From contig NOKP01000015.1 in assembly GCA_002682825.1 (NCBI GenBank), positions 620,001-684,000 on the forward strand: DNA of 64,000 nucleotides. Reading direction: 5' to 3'. Positions within the stretch are counted from its first letter, which is position 1. Each line of letters starts with the position of its first letter. The notes under the pieces were generated by a model. The model was given only the letters and a program-made list of their open reading frames with translations, did no database searches and was not told where the DNA came from. This stretch comes from Neonectria sp. B-13. Taxonomy: Eukaryota; Ascomycota; Sordariomycetes; Hypocreales; Nectriaceae. A program made the translations under genes and the position numbers. Of this stretch, positions 34,299 to 44,898 are shown in pieces.

Positions 34299-34978
34299 TT
34301 ACAGAGCAATGGCAGCGAGGACCAGCATGGCCAGGCCGCCAACGGAGCCGATAGCAGCAGCGGCGCCGGTGATGACGGTCGAGGTGGGCTCCGAGGTGCC
34401 GGGGGTGGTGGCGTTGGGGGCGGCCGTCGTGGGAGCAGCAGCAGTGGTGGTCTCCTCCTCGGCCTCGCTGGTAGTCTCCTCGGCGGCGGAGGTGGTCTCG
34501 GCGGCGGCGGAGGTGGTCTCGGCGGCGGCAGAGGTGGTCTCAGCAGCAGCGGAGGTGGTCTCAGCAGCAGCGGAGGTGGTCTCAGCGGCGGCGGAGGTCT
34601 CCTTGGCAGTGGTCTCCTTGGCGGTGGTCTCGCCGCCGCCGCTCTCGATGGCCTCGCAGAGGGCCTGGACGGCAGGGAGGACGTCGTCTAAGACGTGGTT
34701 AGCACCGATGTATTATACACAAGCAGACATGTGCTGAAGGAAGCCGGGGATAACTTACTGACGGCGACGTCGGCACCGCAAGAATCGATGACACAGCTGG
34801 TGGAAACAGCCTGGACCTTGGAGAAGTTCTTGCAGACGCAGGTGTAGTCGGTGGTGGAGCAGCTGGTCTCACTCTTGATACCTTCGTCTAGGCAGTCGAT
34901 GGCACACTTGGGGATGTCATCCCGGGACTGGGCGCACGCGGTGGCGGCGAGGGCAAGGGCAACGAAAGCGTACTTCAT
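34299..34978 (-). CDS. CFEM-domain GPI-anchored cell-surface protein
   Basis: Predicted 202 aa in two exons, 34978-34759 and 34687-34299, with a 71-bp intron (GTAAGT to CTTAG). A signal peptide covers about residues 1-16. The CFEM domain has eight cysteines at 25, 29, 40, 47, 49, 62, 67 and 84. Asp 44 in DYTCVC sits where the haem-iron ligand of the Candida haemophore Csa2 lies. A Ser/Thr/Ala/Glu-rich stalk follows with a 7-residue repeat (AETTSAA) in about six copies, then a hydrophobic tail (GLAMLVLAAIAL) that fits GPI anchoring. CFEM proteins take up haem, help wall stability or act in host and surface sensing. The intron falls inside the domain, between cysteines 7 and 8. The role here is open. 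Confidence 0.93.
34474..34606 (-). repeat. 21-base coding tandem repeat in the CFEM stalk
   Basis: Units of 21 bases (on the plus strand close to ggaggtggtctcggcggcggc) encode AETTSAA. About six copies are visible; neighbours differ mainly at third codon positions (ggcggc against agcagc). The phase is kept throughout, so copy number can change without breaking the frame. Confidence 0.85.
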
Positions 34979-37900
34979 TTTGAAGGAGGTTTGGGGGGCT
35001 TGAAAGGTGAAGGTGGTTTTTGTGCTTGTTGATGATGCTGAGGCAGACAACGAATGAAGGCTGGTCCGGTGAGCGAGTGGATGAGGAGTGAGAGGGAAGA
35101 AGGAATCGAATGAGGCGGATGGAGGGTGCCCTTTATGTATGTGTGTCGACTTGCAGAGAGCCAGGATACCTACCAGTCGACATCTACCAGTCGACTCTTT
35201 GCTACCTAGTCAGTCCCGCCAGTCAATGGGAGGAGATGCTCGAGCTGTTGCTCTTCCTGGGCCCGTCACAGTACGAATGGGCCGGGTTCCAAGGCGACGA
35301 CCCGGGTCCTGCATGAGGAGGAAGGGCCGGGATGGGCGAAATGGGGACAACAGGGCCGAAAGGACTGTTGCTAGTTTCGCAAGGAACCCGGCCAACGGCC
35401 CATCCACACCAGACAAAGGGACCCAACAGGAGGACGGTCTACCTACGATGTAGCAAAACGGTACCGAAGTACATGGGCTGGTGTGTGGTGTGGTTACAAA
35501 GCGGCGGGTGCGTCAAGTGGAGAAGGGCAAGAGGGAAAAGAAAAGGAACCAGCCACTTCTGGTCTGGGGATGCGTATCCTGGGACAGAGACAGGGCAAGC
35601 TGCTGCATCTTTCGAACAGTTGGTTTCTGTTCTCGGCCGGCTGGACTTCCGGATTCGAACCACACCGCCGAGTAGATCGACGGGGTGGGCTCCCCCAACG
35701 TCCGGGGGTGCGGGGAGAGGAGCGAGACTTTCTGTACAGTTAGTGTGTTGGAGCAGATAAATGGGGAAAACTAGGCATGTGAAGGAAGAGAAAGAGAGGC
35801 TGGATTCAGAAATGAAGGAGGGCTTTAATCTCGGTGGTTGAACCAAGGAGGGTCGCGAGCTGTAATTGGAGTGCGAATACACGGATCGGATATTGAAGAA
35901 ACAAGACAAGACGGAGGGAGATCCACTCTCGTCTTTTGCTATGGCCATGGATCTCACCCTCCGATGCGATGAACCCCCAGGTTTTCCCGCCCAGGAAAAA
36001 GTGGCTCGCTCGATTTGCCCCGTCGATGTAGATACGATGGACTAGATTGCAATTTCTTGGGGGGAAAAGTCTGTGCAGGGAGAGGGAAAACCTGGGGTTA
36101 AACCACTTGTCCAGCTAGCAATACAAAGCAGAAGCAGCTGGCTGGGCACAGTTGACCAACTAACTCCCCGAGGGTTCTTCCCTCAGTTCGGAACAAAGCA
36201 TGCTCAGTAGAAAAGGCCCCGTAAAGGGTCACATGTCAAAAGTTGCAAGGGCTGTAAAGAAGCCGAAAAGAGGAATGGCATCGGGCCAGGGGGGGGGGAT
36301 GACGATGATTGACAATCCATCTCGAACAACTGAGACGGGCAAGTGGCGGGCGCCAAGGACGCGGACGCAGAGGGCTGACGCAGGAACGAGAAGGGCGCTG
36401 ATCGCGGGAGGAAAGAATCAAGTTGGAAGACACGTGTATGAAATAGAACCATCGTCATCGAGTTCCATCCGGTGAGTGCGAGTGTGAGTGCGAGTGTGAG
36501 TGTGAGGGCATCTGTTCAACCACCAACTTTTCTCCATGTCCACCCACACTCTCCCCAGCTCGGTCGCCCGGTCCGTCCGGGGTAAAACTCGCCCACTAGT
36601 TTTAGCGCTGCCGATGGCGTTAATTTCCCCCGCAGAGATTCCCCTCCCCCTCCAACAGGTCCCCTGTGCCGCAGGCGGACGGGGGAGAAATCCAGTTCGG
36701 CATTCGACCGGGGGCGTGTGTCGACGTCGAATGCTCTGTTGGATCGAAGACCCCTGCTGCACTTGTCTCGTTTTTGCGCCCCCTCCGGTGCGCCACGCCG
36801 AGGCTGTTCGTCTGTCTTCCCTCTTCTCTTCTGGCCTGCCTTGCTTGTGAAGACCGCCAAGCGGATCGCAGCCCAGGGTGGCGACGGGTCTGCATGCAGT
36901 GCGGAGGAGTGGGCTGATGGCGATCCGGGGATGGGCCATTGCGCAGTAATTACCGACTTGGACCCAGATCGACTATTCCGGAGTTGCCTGGTGTTGAGAC
37001 GCCCGACGTTGCATCCATCACCAATGGGTTACGTATTCCCTCACGGCGTTGGACAAGCGAAACGACACATGATGATCCTCTTCTCTCTTGCTGGCGTTGG
37101 ACAGTGCAGTACCTACCTAACCTAGCCCTGCCAGCCATTGCCTGATCTCAATTGCTCCATCAACCTCGTCCGTGGTGGTGGGCGGCGACTGGTTGCGCCT
37201 CGTCCTTTGTGCAGCCAGGAACCTCGTAAAGAATAAAAACCATCGAGCGACGACGCATGGCTTGTGCATCATGCAGTCAATCGCGGCTCTCTTCTGGGGT
37301 TGCGTACATCCGGGGTGCCATCGCTATGACTGTGAGTCGGCTGGTGGTGTGGTGGCGAAGATGTGTGTGTGTGCCAGCCAGAACAGAACGCGGATGCGAC
37401 ACCCACGAGCACACGCCGCTTCAGTTGGCCCCTGGGGCTAGACGAAATAGAGGCACGGAACATCGACGTGATTCGTACAGTACCACGTTCGAGACTTCTA
37501 AATCTGGAGCTTGCGAAGGCCCAGCTCTCCATTGGGCACCTTGCATCGCCGCGCCTCAAGATGCTCTCCCAACTCCCTACAAGACAACATGTCCGCCTCC
37601 CAAAGCAGACACACAAGGGAGATTAAGAAATGCCCTCCATCTACTACCCATTCGCTCCCAGCCAACATCCCATCCCCTGATGCAAACCAGATCGAGGTTT
37701 GCTGCATGTAACCCCAGCCCGGGCTACAATACAACACAACACCCCTTACCAACTCACACTTTCTCTTCGTTCACGACTTCCGGCCCCCCCTTTTCATTAA
37801 TCTGTCTCTGCTTGTGTTACACTTTTGAAGCTTATTCGACAGATCTGCAATGCATACCCGAACATTGAGATTGCGTTCCTGGACCTGGCCGAGGTTGGCT

Positions 37901-38730
37901 TCAACTCCGCGCGTACAACATTGGCTCGGGCACATGCTCGTTCTTGGTCGAGTTTCCTGAACTTGTGATCCCGAGCGCTATGTCGGGGAAAGCTAGGGAC
38001 AACGCTTGGACTCGCGGGGAAGCTGGAGATGGCCGGGCTTTATGTTTGGCCATGTGAGACCGAGACGCCCACCATGGCTCAACTTCCGCCGTTGCTTCCA
38101 AACTTCCCTTTGCCAACTTTGTGGACCTTGGAGCATGGAGTCTATGTGCTGTCGATTTCATTTTATCCTCAGTTGTTTGAGGCCCTCGGGATGAGAGTCA
38201 TCATACTCTAACTCTGGTGTCACGACTCTACGGTCAAGTTCTCGGTTCATGTTGACTTCTATTCTGCTTCTCGAACAGCAAGATATCTTAACTGATATTG
38301 AAAGAGATCCTCGACTCATCTGGCTAACTCTTCAGCGTCGACAACGTTTACCGCGAACCGCTTGACCACGCTGCGATACCTTTATCCCTTTATACCATCG
38401 GTGGCTGATAGACACTATGACGACAACAATTAGACCGAACCAGCATGGTGATTTCGAACAACACCATCCGAACCTCTGAGGTCACTTATACACGAGCTGT
38501 TCCTTCCAAAATCCCACGACATAAACGCCAACCACCTACAGGATGAATATCCTGACATTGGCACCGTTGTTCCTAGCGTCAACACAAGTCTATACATTAA
38601 CAAGACATATATCCTAAGGTCAATCCTGACCTTGACCTAAATCCTCGCCATGAAACACTACCCCCCTTATACCATGGTAGCTGGAGTCGATATAAGATAT
38701 TCCTGCAGGACGTCCAAGAAAGCACCGATC
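34979..38730. other. 3.75-kb intergenic region without a supported gene
   Basis: The left end holds the CFEM promoter (expected within 34979-35600). Many short frames overlap on both strands, but none shows splice sites, codon bias or motifs of a known family. Present are a GAGTG/GAGTGC simple repeat at 36472-36506, a G-run (ccaggggggggga) at 36286-36298, and C/T-rich patches near 37640-37800. Near 35650 a tRNA B-box-like word occurs without a T-stem. A long non-coding transcript or a very short gene cannot be excluded. Confidence 0.35.
36472..36506. repeat. GTGAGTGCGA-type simple repeat
   Basis: Alternating gagtgc and gagtgt words make about 35 bases of imperfect 6-base repeat. No function is suggested. 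Confidence 0.75.
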
Positions 38731-39554
38731 CTATTCCCATATCTCATAGTCCGGGAAGAATTTCTGGTGGATCCGCTCCGCATACTCGACAATCACTGGA
38801 TACGACCTCACGATCTTGGCAGTTGCCGGTCCTCTAGCATTCACATTAGCATCCACCCAACCGAACATAGATCTCAAGGAACTCACGCTTCACAGACCAG
38901 CGACCCCGTGACGAATCCAAACAGCGTCGAGTCCGCCTCCGTCGGCCCAGCGCCGCCGAGCACCCAAAACGGCTCCCCCTCGCCGGAGCTAGCCCTCTTC
39001 GCTTCCGACAGCAGCGCATCGACGCCCTCCCACACCTCCACCTGAGCCGCCGCAACCTCCTCGTCCGTGAGCCGCCCGGCGCCCTGGCCGTACAGCGTCC
39101 TCGCAACGCTGCGGTAGGCGAGCAGCCCGACCAGCCACTGCACCGGCCAGGGCACAGCCGCCAGCGCGCCGGCGCGCATAACGGCGTAGTTGTCGCACCA
39201 CTTCTCGCGCGTGTTGTAGAAGTACAGCTTGTCCTCCAGCAGGGCACGGATCGCCAGGTCGTGCGCTCGCTGCACGGGCAGCAGGCTGGCGTTGAGATCA
39301 GCCGCGACGCCGTCGTGCACCAGCCGCCGGATGATGGCTGCCGAGTCGCCCAGCTGCTCGCCCGCGGGCTCGAACTCGACGTACGGGATCTTGCCGCGCG
39401 GCGCCGAAGCGGGGGAGCCCGCGCCGACCTTGTAGGGGATGCCGGCGAAGCGCAGCCGGGCCTCGAGCTTGGTGACGAAGGGCGACCAGACGAATGCGCC
39501 TGTCTTTCCCGATCCGCGGTAGACGGTGAGGGGGGATGGATCTGGAGACGTCAT
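38731..39554 (-). CDS. glutathione S-transferase-fold protein, metaxin/FAXC type
   Basis: Predicted 256 aa in two exons, 39554-38887 and 38833-38731. The 53-bp intron (GTGAGT to GCTAG) is needed: reading through it stops at once after CEA, whereas splicing adds GPATAKIVRSYPVIVEYAER and a family-like end FFPDYEIWE. An N-terminal thioredoxin-like GST half (SPFVTKLEARLRFAGIPYKV, then GKIPYVEFE and GDSAAIIRRL) is followed by an all-helical half with the usual GPTEADSTLFGFV. Cys is absent at the classic active position after SP, so glutathione chemistry is doubtful. Relatives include failed-axon-connections, Tom37/metaxin-like and fungal DUF proteins. No mitochondrial or ER signal is obvious. Very GC-rich codon use in the first exon contrasts with the AT-richer flanks. 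Confidence 0.85.
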
Positions 39555-40511
39555 GACTATGGGTGAGGTATTCGTATAATATCAAGCTTTGACAAATAGG
39601 CAAAGCTGTCGTTCTGTGAGTTATTCTTCGATAAAAACATCGCTTCCTGCAACGCTTTTGAGCCAAGCCCGGACTTTGGAGAGTGTCCGGATCCACCCCT
39701 CGGGTCGCGGGGTAAAAGTGCGAAGGCGCGAGCTGAAGATGATCAGAAGCCTGAAAGTCGCGATATCCTCCTCTTCATCGTACGCACACCTTGCTCCCTA
39801 CCACCGAAGCCCAACACTCGGGGATGGCTCGGACTGTTGTCGCTGAAAACATGCTGTTCTGATAAATGCGGAGATTCCCCCCGGAGGATACGCGGAAGCG
39901 ACCCGGCCCCACACATCCGGTTGGTGCGGAGATGGGAGCGGGGAGTGAAGAAAATAGAAAAGACAGCAATTGTTGCATTTCCCATGCGTCCAGCTGATGC
40001 TCATGGTAGACTGCGCGTACACTCGAGGAAAGTATATCCGACAGAGTGCAAGTCTTTCCGTCAACCAAGGCGTGCTCTAATGCAGTCCTTCACACGTTCC
40101 AAGCAGTAAAAACAGCCTATCACGACGGCCAACATTCGACAAGCGTCGCTGGACCAAAGTGGCATCTCCGTTTCGTCTCTTTCTCGGCCAAACCCACCTT
40201 TTCGGGCCCGCGATGTAGCCCCATCACCACCCATCGTGGCGCCGACGTACGGGCTTGATTCGCTGCATCGCGTGTCAGCCCTGTTGTCCGGCGAGAAGCC
40301 CGTGGAGACGCGCCCCCGCCGATGACGGAATTCTCGCGAGGACCTTCCTTTGGAGGGGTCGAATTGGTCAGGGAGTCGAATTGGGAAATGTATATAATTA
40401 CTCAGCGTCACAAGCAAACGATATATTATCTCGTGGTGTCTCTCCTCTCTCCTCTTGTCTCTCAAACTCAATTCGCATCCGTTTCTCAATTTCACACAGA
40501 GAACAGCAAAA
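39555..40511. promoter_or_regulatory. divergent intergenic region with TATA box for the Gfo/Idh gene
   Basis: About 957 bases hold the promoters of two divergent genes. A clear TATATAAT lies at 40391-40398, about 115 bases before the oxidoreductase start, followed by TCTCTCCTCTCTCCTCT pyrimidine tracts (40438-40460) typical of fungal start regions. No other gene is supported. Confidence 0.6.
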
Positions 40512-41678
40512 ATGACTGCCAAGGTCTTCAACGTCGGCATTGTGGGATACGGGTATGGCCATCTCCTCACCCCGCCCCCGCTCCAACATCTGGTGATGGT
40601 GATGATGGTGATGAACTAATTGTTTCCCAGCGCTTCCGCCAAGACCTTCCACATCCCCTTCATCTCCCAGACGCCCCAGTTCAAGCTCTACAGCATCGTC
40701 CAGCGCTCGCCCAAGGACGGCAACTCCGCCCCCAGCGACTACCCGGACATTCAGCACTACACCGACTACAAGGCGCTGTTCGCCGACCCCAACGTCGACC
40801 TCGTCGTCATCAGCACGCCTCCCAACAACCACTTTGAGCTGACCAAGGCCGCCCTCGAGGCCAAGAAGCACGTCTTGACCGAGAAGCCCTTTGTGCCCAC
40901 CTCTGCCCAGGCCGACCAGCTCATCGCCATCGCCAAGGAGAACAACCGCCTGATCTGCGTCTACCAGAACCGACGATGGGACGCCGACTTCCTCACCGTC
41001 CAGCACCTCGTGTCCACCAACGCCTTGGGCCGCGTTGTCGAGTTCAACACCCACTTTGAGCGCTACAAGCCCCAGGCCTCGGACAACTGGAAGAAAGAGC
41101 TGACCATTGCCGAGGGCGGCAGTGCTCTGTTCGATCTCGGCACGCACCTCATCGACCAGGCCTACACGCTCTTCGGCATGCCCCTGTCGATCCACGGCCG
41201 AACCCTCAACCAGCGCGAGGGCGAGGTCGACTTCGTGAACCCCGACGGCGTATCAGCGGAGCTGACGTATCCCCACGGGCTCCTGGTCCACGTACGCATC
41301 AGCGTCTTGAGCGCCGAGGTGGTGCAGCCCCGATTCTGGGTGCGCGGCACCAAGGGCAGCTTCCAGAAATGGGGCCTCGATCCCCAGGAGGAGCAGCTCC
41401 AGGCCGGCATGAAGGCGACGGAGCCTGGCTTCGGCAAGGATGATCCCAAGAACCTGAAGCTGACGCTGGTTGGCGACGACGGAAAGCCCAAGGAGCAGCC
41501 CGCGCCCCAGTTCGAGCCCCAGACCTACAAGGCCTTCTACGCCGAGCTCGCCAAGGCCGTGCAGAGCGGCAAGGAGGAGGATGTGCCCGTCACGGCCAGC
41601 CAGGCACGCGATGTGCTGCGGTTGCTCGAGGGTCTTTTGGAGAGCGCCAAGACTGGAAAGGATGTCAGCTTTGCCTGA
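40512..41678 (+). CDS. Gfo/Idh/MocA-family NAD(P)-dependent oxidoreductase
   Basis: Predicted 362 aa in two exons, 40512-40552 and 40631-41678. The 78-bp intron starts GTATGG and splits the Rossmann loop codon, giving VGIVGYGASAKTFHIPF. The N-terminal dinucleotide-binding domain continues to STPPNNHFELTKAALEAKKH and the family EKP motif (98-100), where Lys normally aids hydride transfer. The C-terminal domain has GGSALFDLGTHLIDQAYTLF with the conserved Asp and His. Resemblance is greatest to bacterial scyllo-inositol/sugar dehydrogenases of the YvaA/YdgJ kind and their fungal counterparts. It likely oxidises or reduces a sugar or polyol in the cytosol. No pathway neighbours tell which. The start follows a good aaaaATGAC context. 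Confidence 0.93.
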
Positions 41679-42047
41679 AGGGAGAGTGGATTGAAGAATG
41701 TTTAATGGGGAATTTAATGAGATACTGAAAAGTTAATGATCTACCATGGAAGTTTGTGTTTCAGCCTCGTGAGGCTCGTTGTGATGCCGATGGGAAGAAC
41801 CAGGAAAGCGCAAACGACTGAATCACTGTTCTTGCTTGTCAAGTTTAGTAGGAAGGCGGTGTCTAAAGTGCCTTAGCAACGTCATAAGTACCGTCTCGTC
41901 GGGTGCATACAAAATACAACAGAGGCAAGTGCTTCACCATCTTGATACTGCACACTTCTCCCAAGTAGCCTCTTCGATCCCTCCGTCAATAGCCATTATT
42001 GAGTCAACACCACCTGAGAGCCAACCTCACCACCATCTTCCCAACCC

Positions 42048-43708
42048 ATGTTTCCATCAAACAACAGCCCCAAGAATTACGACTACTTCACTAGGCCGGT
42101 TCAGTACAACACACCTCGCTTTCGGGTCTGGACGCCGCTCCTCCGCCGACCGCGAGCAATCCCTCCACGCCCTCCCGATGTTGACCTGGAGGGGGGGTTT
42201 CATTCTTGGCCAGCCACCCGAAGATTGGGGCCCTAGGAATGGATCAAGCAATTCTTTTTCGGGTCGAAGCTGGATCAAAAGATTAATAACCTCGCAGACT
42301 GCAGCTCGATCGGATACGACATCCGCAAAAAGTCCCTGTTGGTTTTCCTCTTTTGGCGCACGGTAGCCTTCTTTGCCTGGTCTTGCCTCATTTCCTTCTT
42401 CCATGCCCAGCTAGGACTCAACTGCGGTTCTGGGCCTCCTGGTCTCGCAGACGTCCCTCCTGGCATGTTGTCGCCGGATACGAGGGAGACGAAATCTCGC
42501 TGGCTGGTGTACGCAGAGGGCTTCATCCTCGTGATGGCTTGTTTCATCCTCGCCCAAGGTCACTTCATGTAAGCTTCATTCGTTTCCGTCTCAAGAAAAG
42601 CTAACTCGGGTAGCATGCGGGCAACAAGAGAACGAATGGAGCGGGTTCGGCAGACTGCCATTACCATGACCTACTCCCTCCTCAAGACTACAACACCTAA
42701 CGCGATGGACGGGTACGACAGCGACCAGCTGCAGCTAGTAATTTAGTACGTCTATTTTATTATCCGATGACTCTCCACTGCTAAAGCGTTACAGCGAGTG
42801 TCTGGCCTTGACTACGGCCTACCCAGTGGCTCTGCTTCAACAAATGAACAACAAAGGCTGCGAGCCCGGTGTCACGAGGTACTGCCAGGAGGCAGCGGCT
42901 ACCTTGAAGTATTGGAGAGAAGACAACGACTACCAACAGAGATTGGGGTTCTTTGAGCCGATCAGCAGTCACAAGTTTACGCAGCTCAACTCCTTCTTTG
43001 AAATCTTCTCTCTTCGGGTAGAAAAACAGTTTCGCAACCAGCTAAGGACAAAACTCCCGTCTATGGCGCCGCAGCACATCATCTACAACATTCGAAACCA
43101 CTTCGAGAACCTCGTGGATCGGGGAAATTTGGATGAGCGGAGGGCACCCATTGTTCGTACGTCTGCATTTTCCGAGTGGAGTGTCTTGGCTAAGCAATAC
43201 AGGTGAAAACATTGACATGATGGCGCTTGCTGGGCGAGAATGTTCTGTGTTTTCCTACGGCGACGTGGCACCTGTTGCCTTCATGTGGATGCTCGACTTG
43301 TCCACGAGACTCATCTCTGTTACTCTGCCAGCGCAAAACTGTGACTTCATCATCAACAGTACGCGCAACGTGGGAGGCAAGTTGACGTTTCCCACTTTGA
43401 CGACCCTCATGATCATTGTCGGCGTCTCGGCCGCCAGTGCAGGAATCCTCACGCTCTTAGACGAACTGTGGCAGATGTGGGATCCCTTTGGCCAGGGGAT
43501 AAACACATTCTCATGGACGCTTGGAATCGCCAGGGAGATTGACAATATGCTGAATGAGTTCTGCGAGGATGATGAGACGGTTCTAGTTCGAAAACACTCT
43601 TTTATTGGCGAGGTTGTGTTTCCCAGAGACTTTGTGGACCTACAGTCTCAGAGTGATGAAGTTATGCCTCACAGAGACTTTGCGGGCCTACGAGTTCAGA
43701 GTGTTTGA
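42048..43708 (+). CDS. multi-pass membrane protein, possibly bestrophin-like; 5' end unresolved
   Basis: Supported exons: to 42568, then 42614-42745, 42795-43156 and 43203-43708, with tiny introns of 45, 49 and 46 bp (GTAAGC, GTACGT, GTACGT donors; GGGTAG, TTACAG, ATACAG acceptors). Together they give 443 codons from 42237. Upstream in the same frame lies MFPSNNSPKNYDYFTRPVQY from ATG 42048, but a TAG at 42234-42236 separates them. No in-frame ATG follows until deep in the protein, so an intron ending at that TAG, or a broken gene, is implied. The protein has several hydrophobic segments, for example LVFLFWRTVAFFAWSCLISF and TTLMIIVGVSAASAGILTLL. DELWQMWDPFG with following hydrophilic positions recalls the E-x-P-F-G region of bestrophin (UPF0187) anion channels. 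The match is weak and the function uncertain. Confidence 0.55.
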
Positions 43709-43885
43709 TGGGTGTGTACGGTGTAGCACCTTTTATGGGCACATGGACGGTATTATATAACGCAGCATGGATGTTTGTGTAAGATGGGTAGCTTTATATG
43801 CACAAACCACGTCTCTGAGGACGCCCCTATTGCCATATTCACATTTCCTCCTATCCACCACGTTTTTGAAGGTCAAGATTGTGTT

Positions 43886-44188
43886 TTAATAAACCTTGTA
43901 GCTCCGGATGACCCGCGATGTGATGGCATAGTCGCCCTCACCGTTGCGGTAGCTGAGCCCCTGGCAACCGGCGTTGACGTACAGCTCGAAGGTGTCGGGA
44001 TCGGGGTGCCAAGCGGTGTCCGGGTTGAACTTGACGCGGTTGACGTTGAGGGCGGGCGTGAAGGCGATATCGTTGCAGCCGACGTCGGCGGTGCCGTGCA
44101 TGGCGCTCGAGCGGCCATCGGAGGTCCACACGTCGAGGGTCCAGGCGGAGGCGAAGGGAAGGAGGACGGTGATGTAGATGGGCTTCAT
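43886..44188 (-). CDS. small secreted protein, 100 aa, two cysteines
   Basis: A single-exon frame with a short signal peptide (MKPIYITVLLPFASA, cut after about residue 15) and a mature part of about 85 residues that begins WTLDVWTSDG. There are two cysteines, at 38 (ADVGCND) and 75 (NAGCQGLSY), likely one disulfide. Alternating aromatic and polar residues suggest a beta-rich fold; the pattern recalls small fungal secreted proteins of the beta/gamma-crystallin-like kind, but I cannot claim membership. A TATA box lies about 125 bases upstream. Size, signal and inducible-type promoter are effector-like. It converges on the bestrophin-like gene, whose stop is 177 bases away. Confidence 0.75.
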   Translation of the reverse strand: MKPIYITVLLPFASAWTLDVWTSDGRSSAMHGTADVGCNDIAFTPALNVNRVKFNPDTAWHPDPDTFELYVNAGCQGLSYRNGEGDYAITSRVIRSYKVY

Positions 44189-44898
44189 TTTGGTGTTGAG
44201 AGGGGGTGATGGATGATATTGTTGGAAGTAGGGTGTGTTGATGAGGGGATTTGAGAGGAGTATATTCGAGTTGTCGTCGATATCCTTATCCTCCTCGTCT
44301 CGTCCATCCCTTTATACCCACCCACCTCCTCATCTCCACATTCAGCCCATGGCCAAACTCTCCCCCGATCTTACAGCCCCCCCATCCCAGAAGTCGTCGC
44401 AAACAAAGCACCTCTCCCCGACCGGGTGTCACAAATAGCCCACGTTGTGTGACGTCAGAACGGCTTGGTGTATGCTTCGCCAATGGTCGACGGCGAGAGG
44501 CGAGATGCATGGATGGGCCGTCTGCGGGTGGTGTTTCACGCTTCGTTAAGCATGACGGGACTAGACTTGCTGTTGGTCGCCTCATCTGGACTAGATATTC
44601 ACGCACCGGTGCTTACACTTGCGTTCTCTAATCCCATTTGTCTGCTCTGCCCGTTCCGGTAGTTAGATCCGTTCCTCTGAGGTCACAATGGTGAATACCC
44701 GTTTGGATTCGGGGTGCGGCTTCCATCTGTCTCGCTATCCCACCTGGACACGGTCACATCGCGACTTCGTAAATGCTATTTCTTGGATGGCGGCATGGCG
44801 AAGACGTCTTAGTATTGTTTTTAAGAGACTTTTGTTTTAGGTCAGTATCGATGTTAGGGATAATAGGGGTACCAATGTTTAGTATTCTTGTGTCATTG
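44189..44898. other. intergenic region upstream of the small secreted protein gene
   Basis: About 710 bases. The left end is the promoter of the secreted protein, and the right end is the 3' flank of the HNH gene. Nothing else is recognised. Confidence 0.4.
44311..44316 (-). promoter_or_regulatory. TATA box of the small secreted protein gene
   Basis: On the minus strand the sequence reads gggTATAAAggg, about 125 bases before the start codon. This is a strong, isolated match. Confidence 0.65.

Noticed and set aside
35640..35670. A tRNA B-box-like word (GGTTCGAATCC on the minus strand)
   Set aside because: The flanking bases do not form a five-pair T-stem and no A-box or acceptor stem is present at the right distance.
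40398..41195. A 265-codon minus-strand open frame
   Set aside because: Opposite strand of the Gfo/Idh/MocA gene, crossing its promoter and intron. The His run comes from the ATGGTG-rich intron.
41836..42366. A 176-codon plus-strand frame near the bestrophin-like gene
   Set aside because: It overlaps the supported exon in another frame and has no membrane or family character. Its start codon is not supported.
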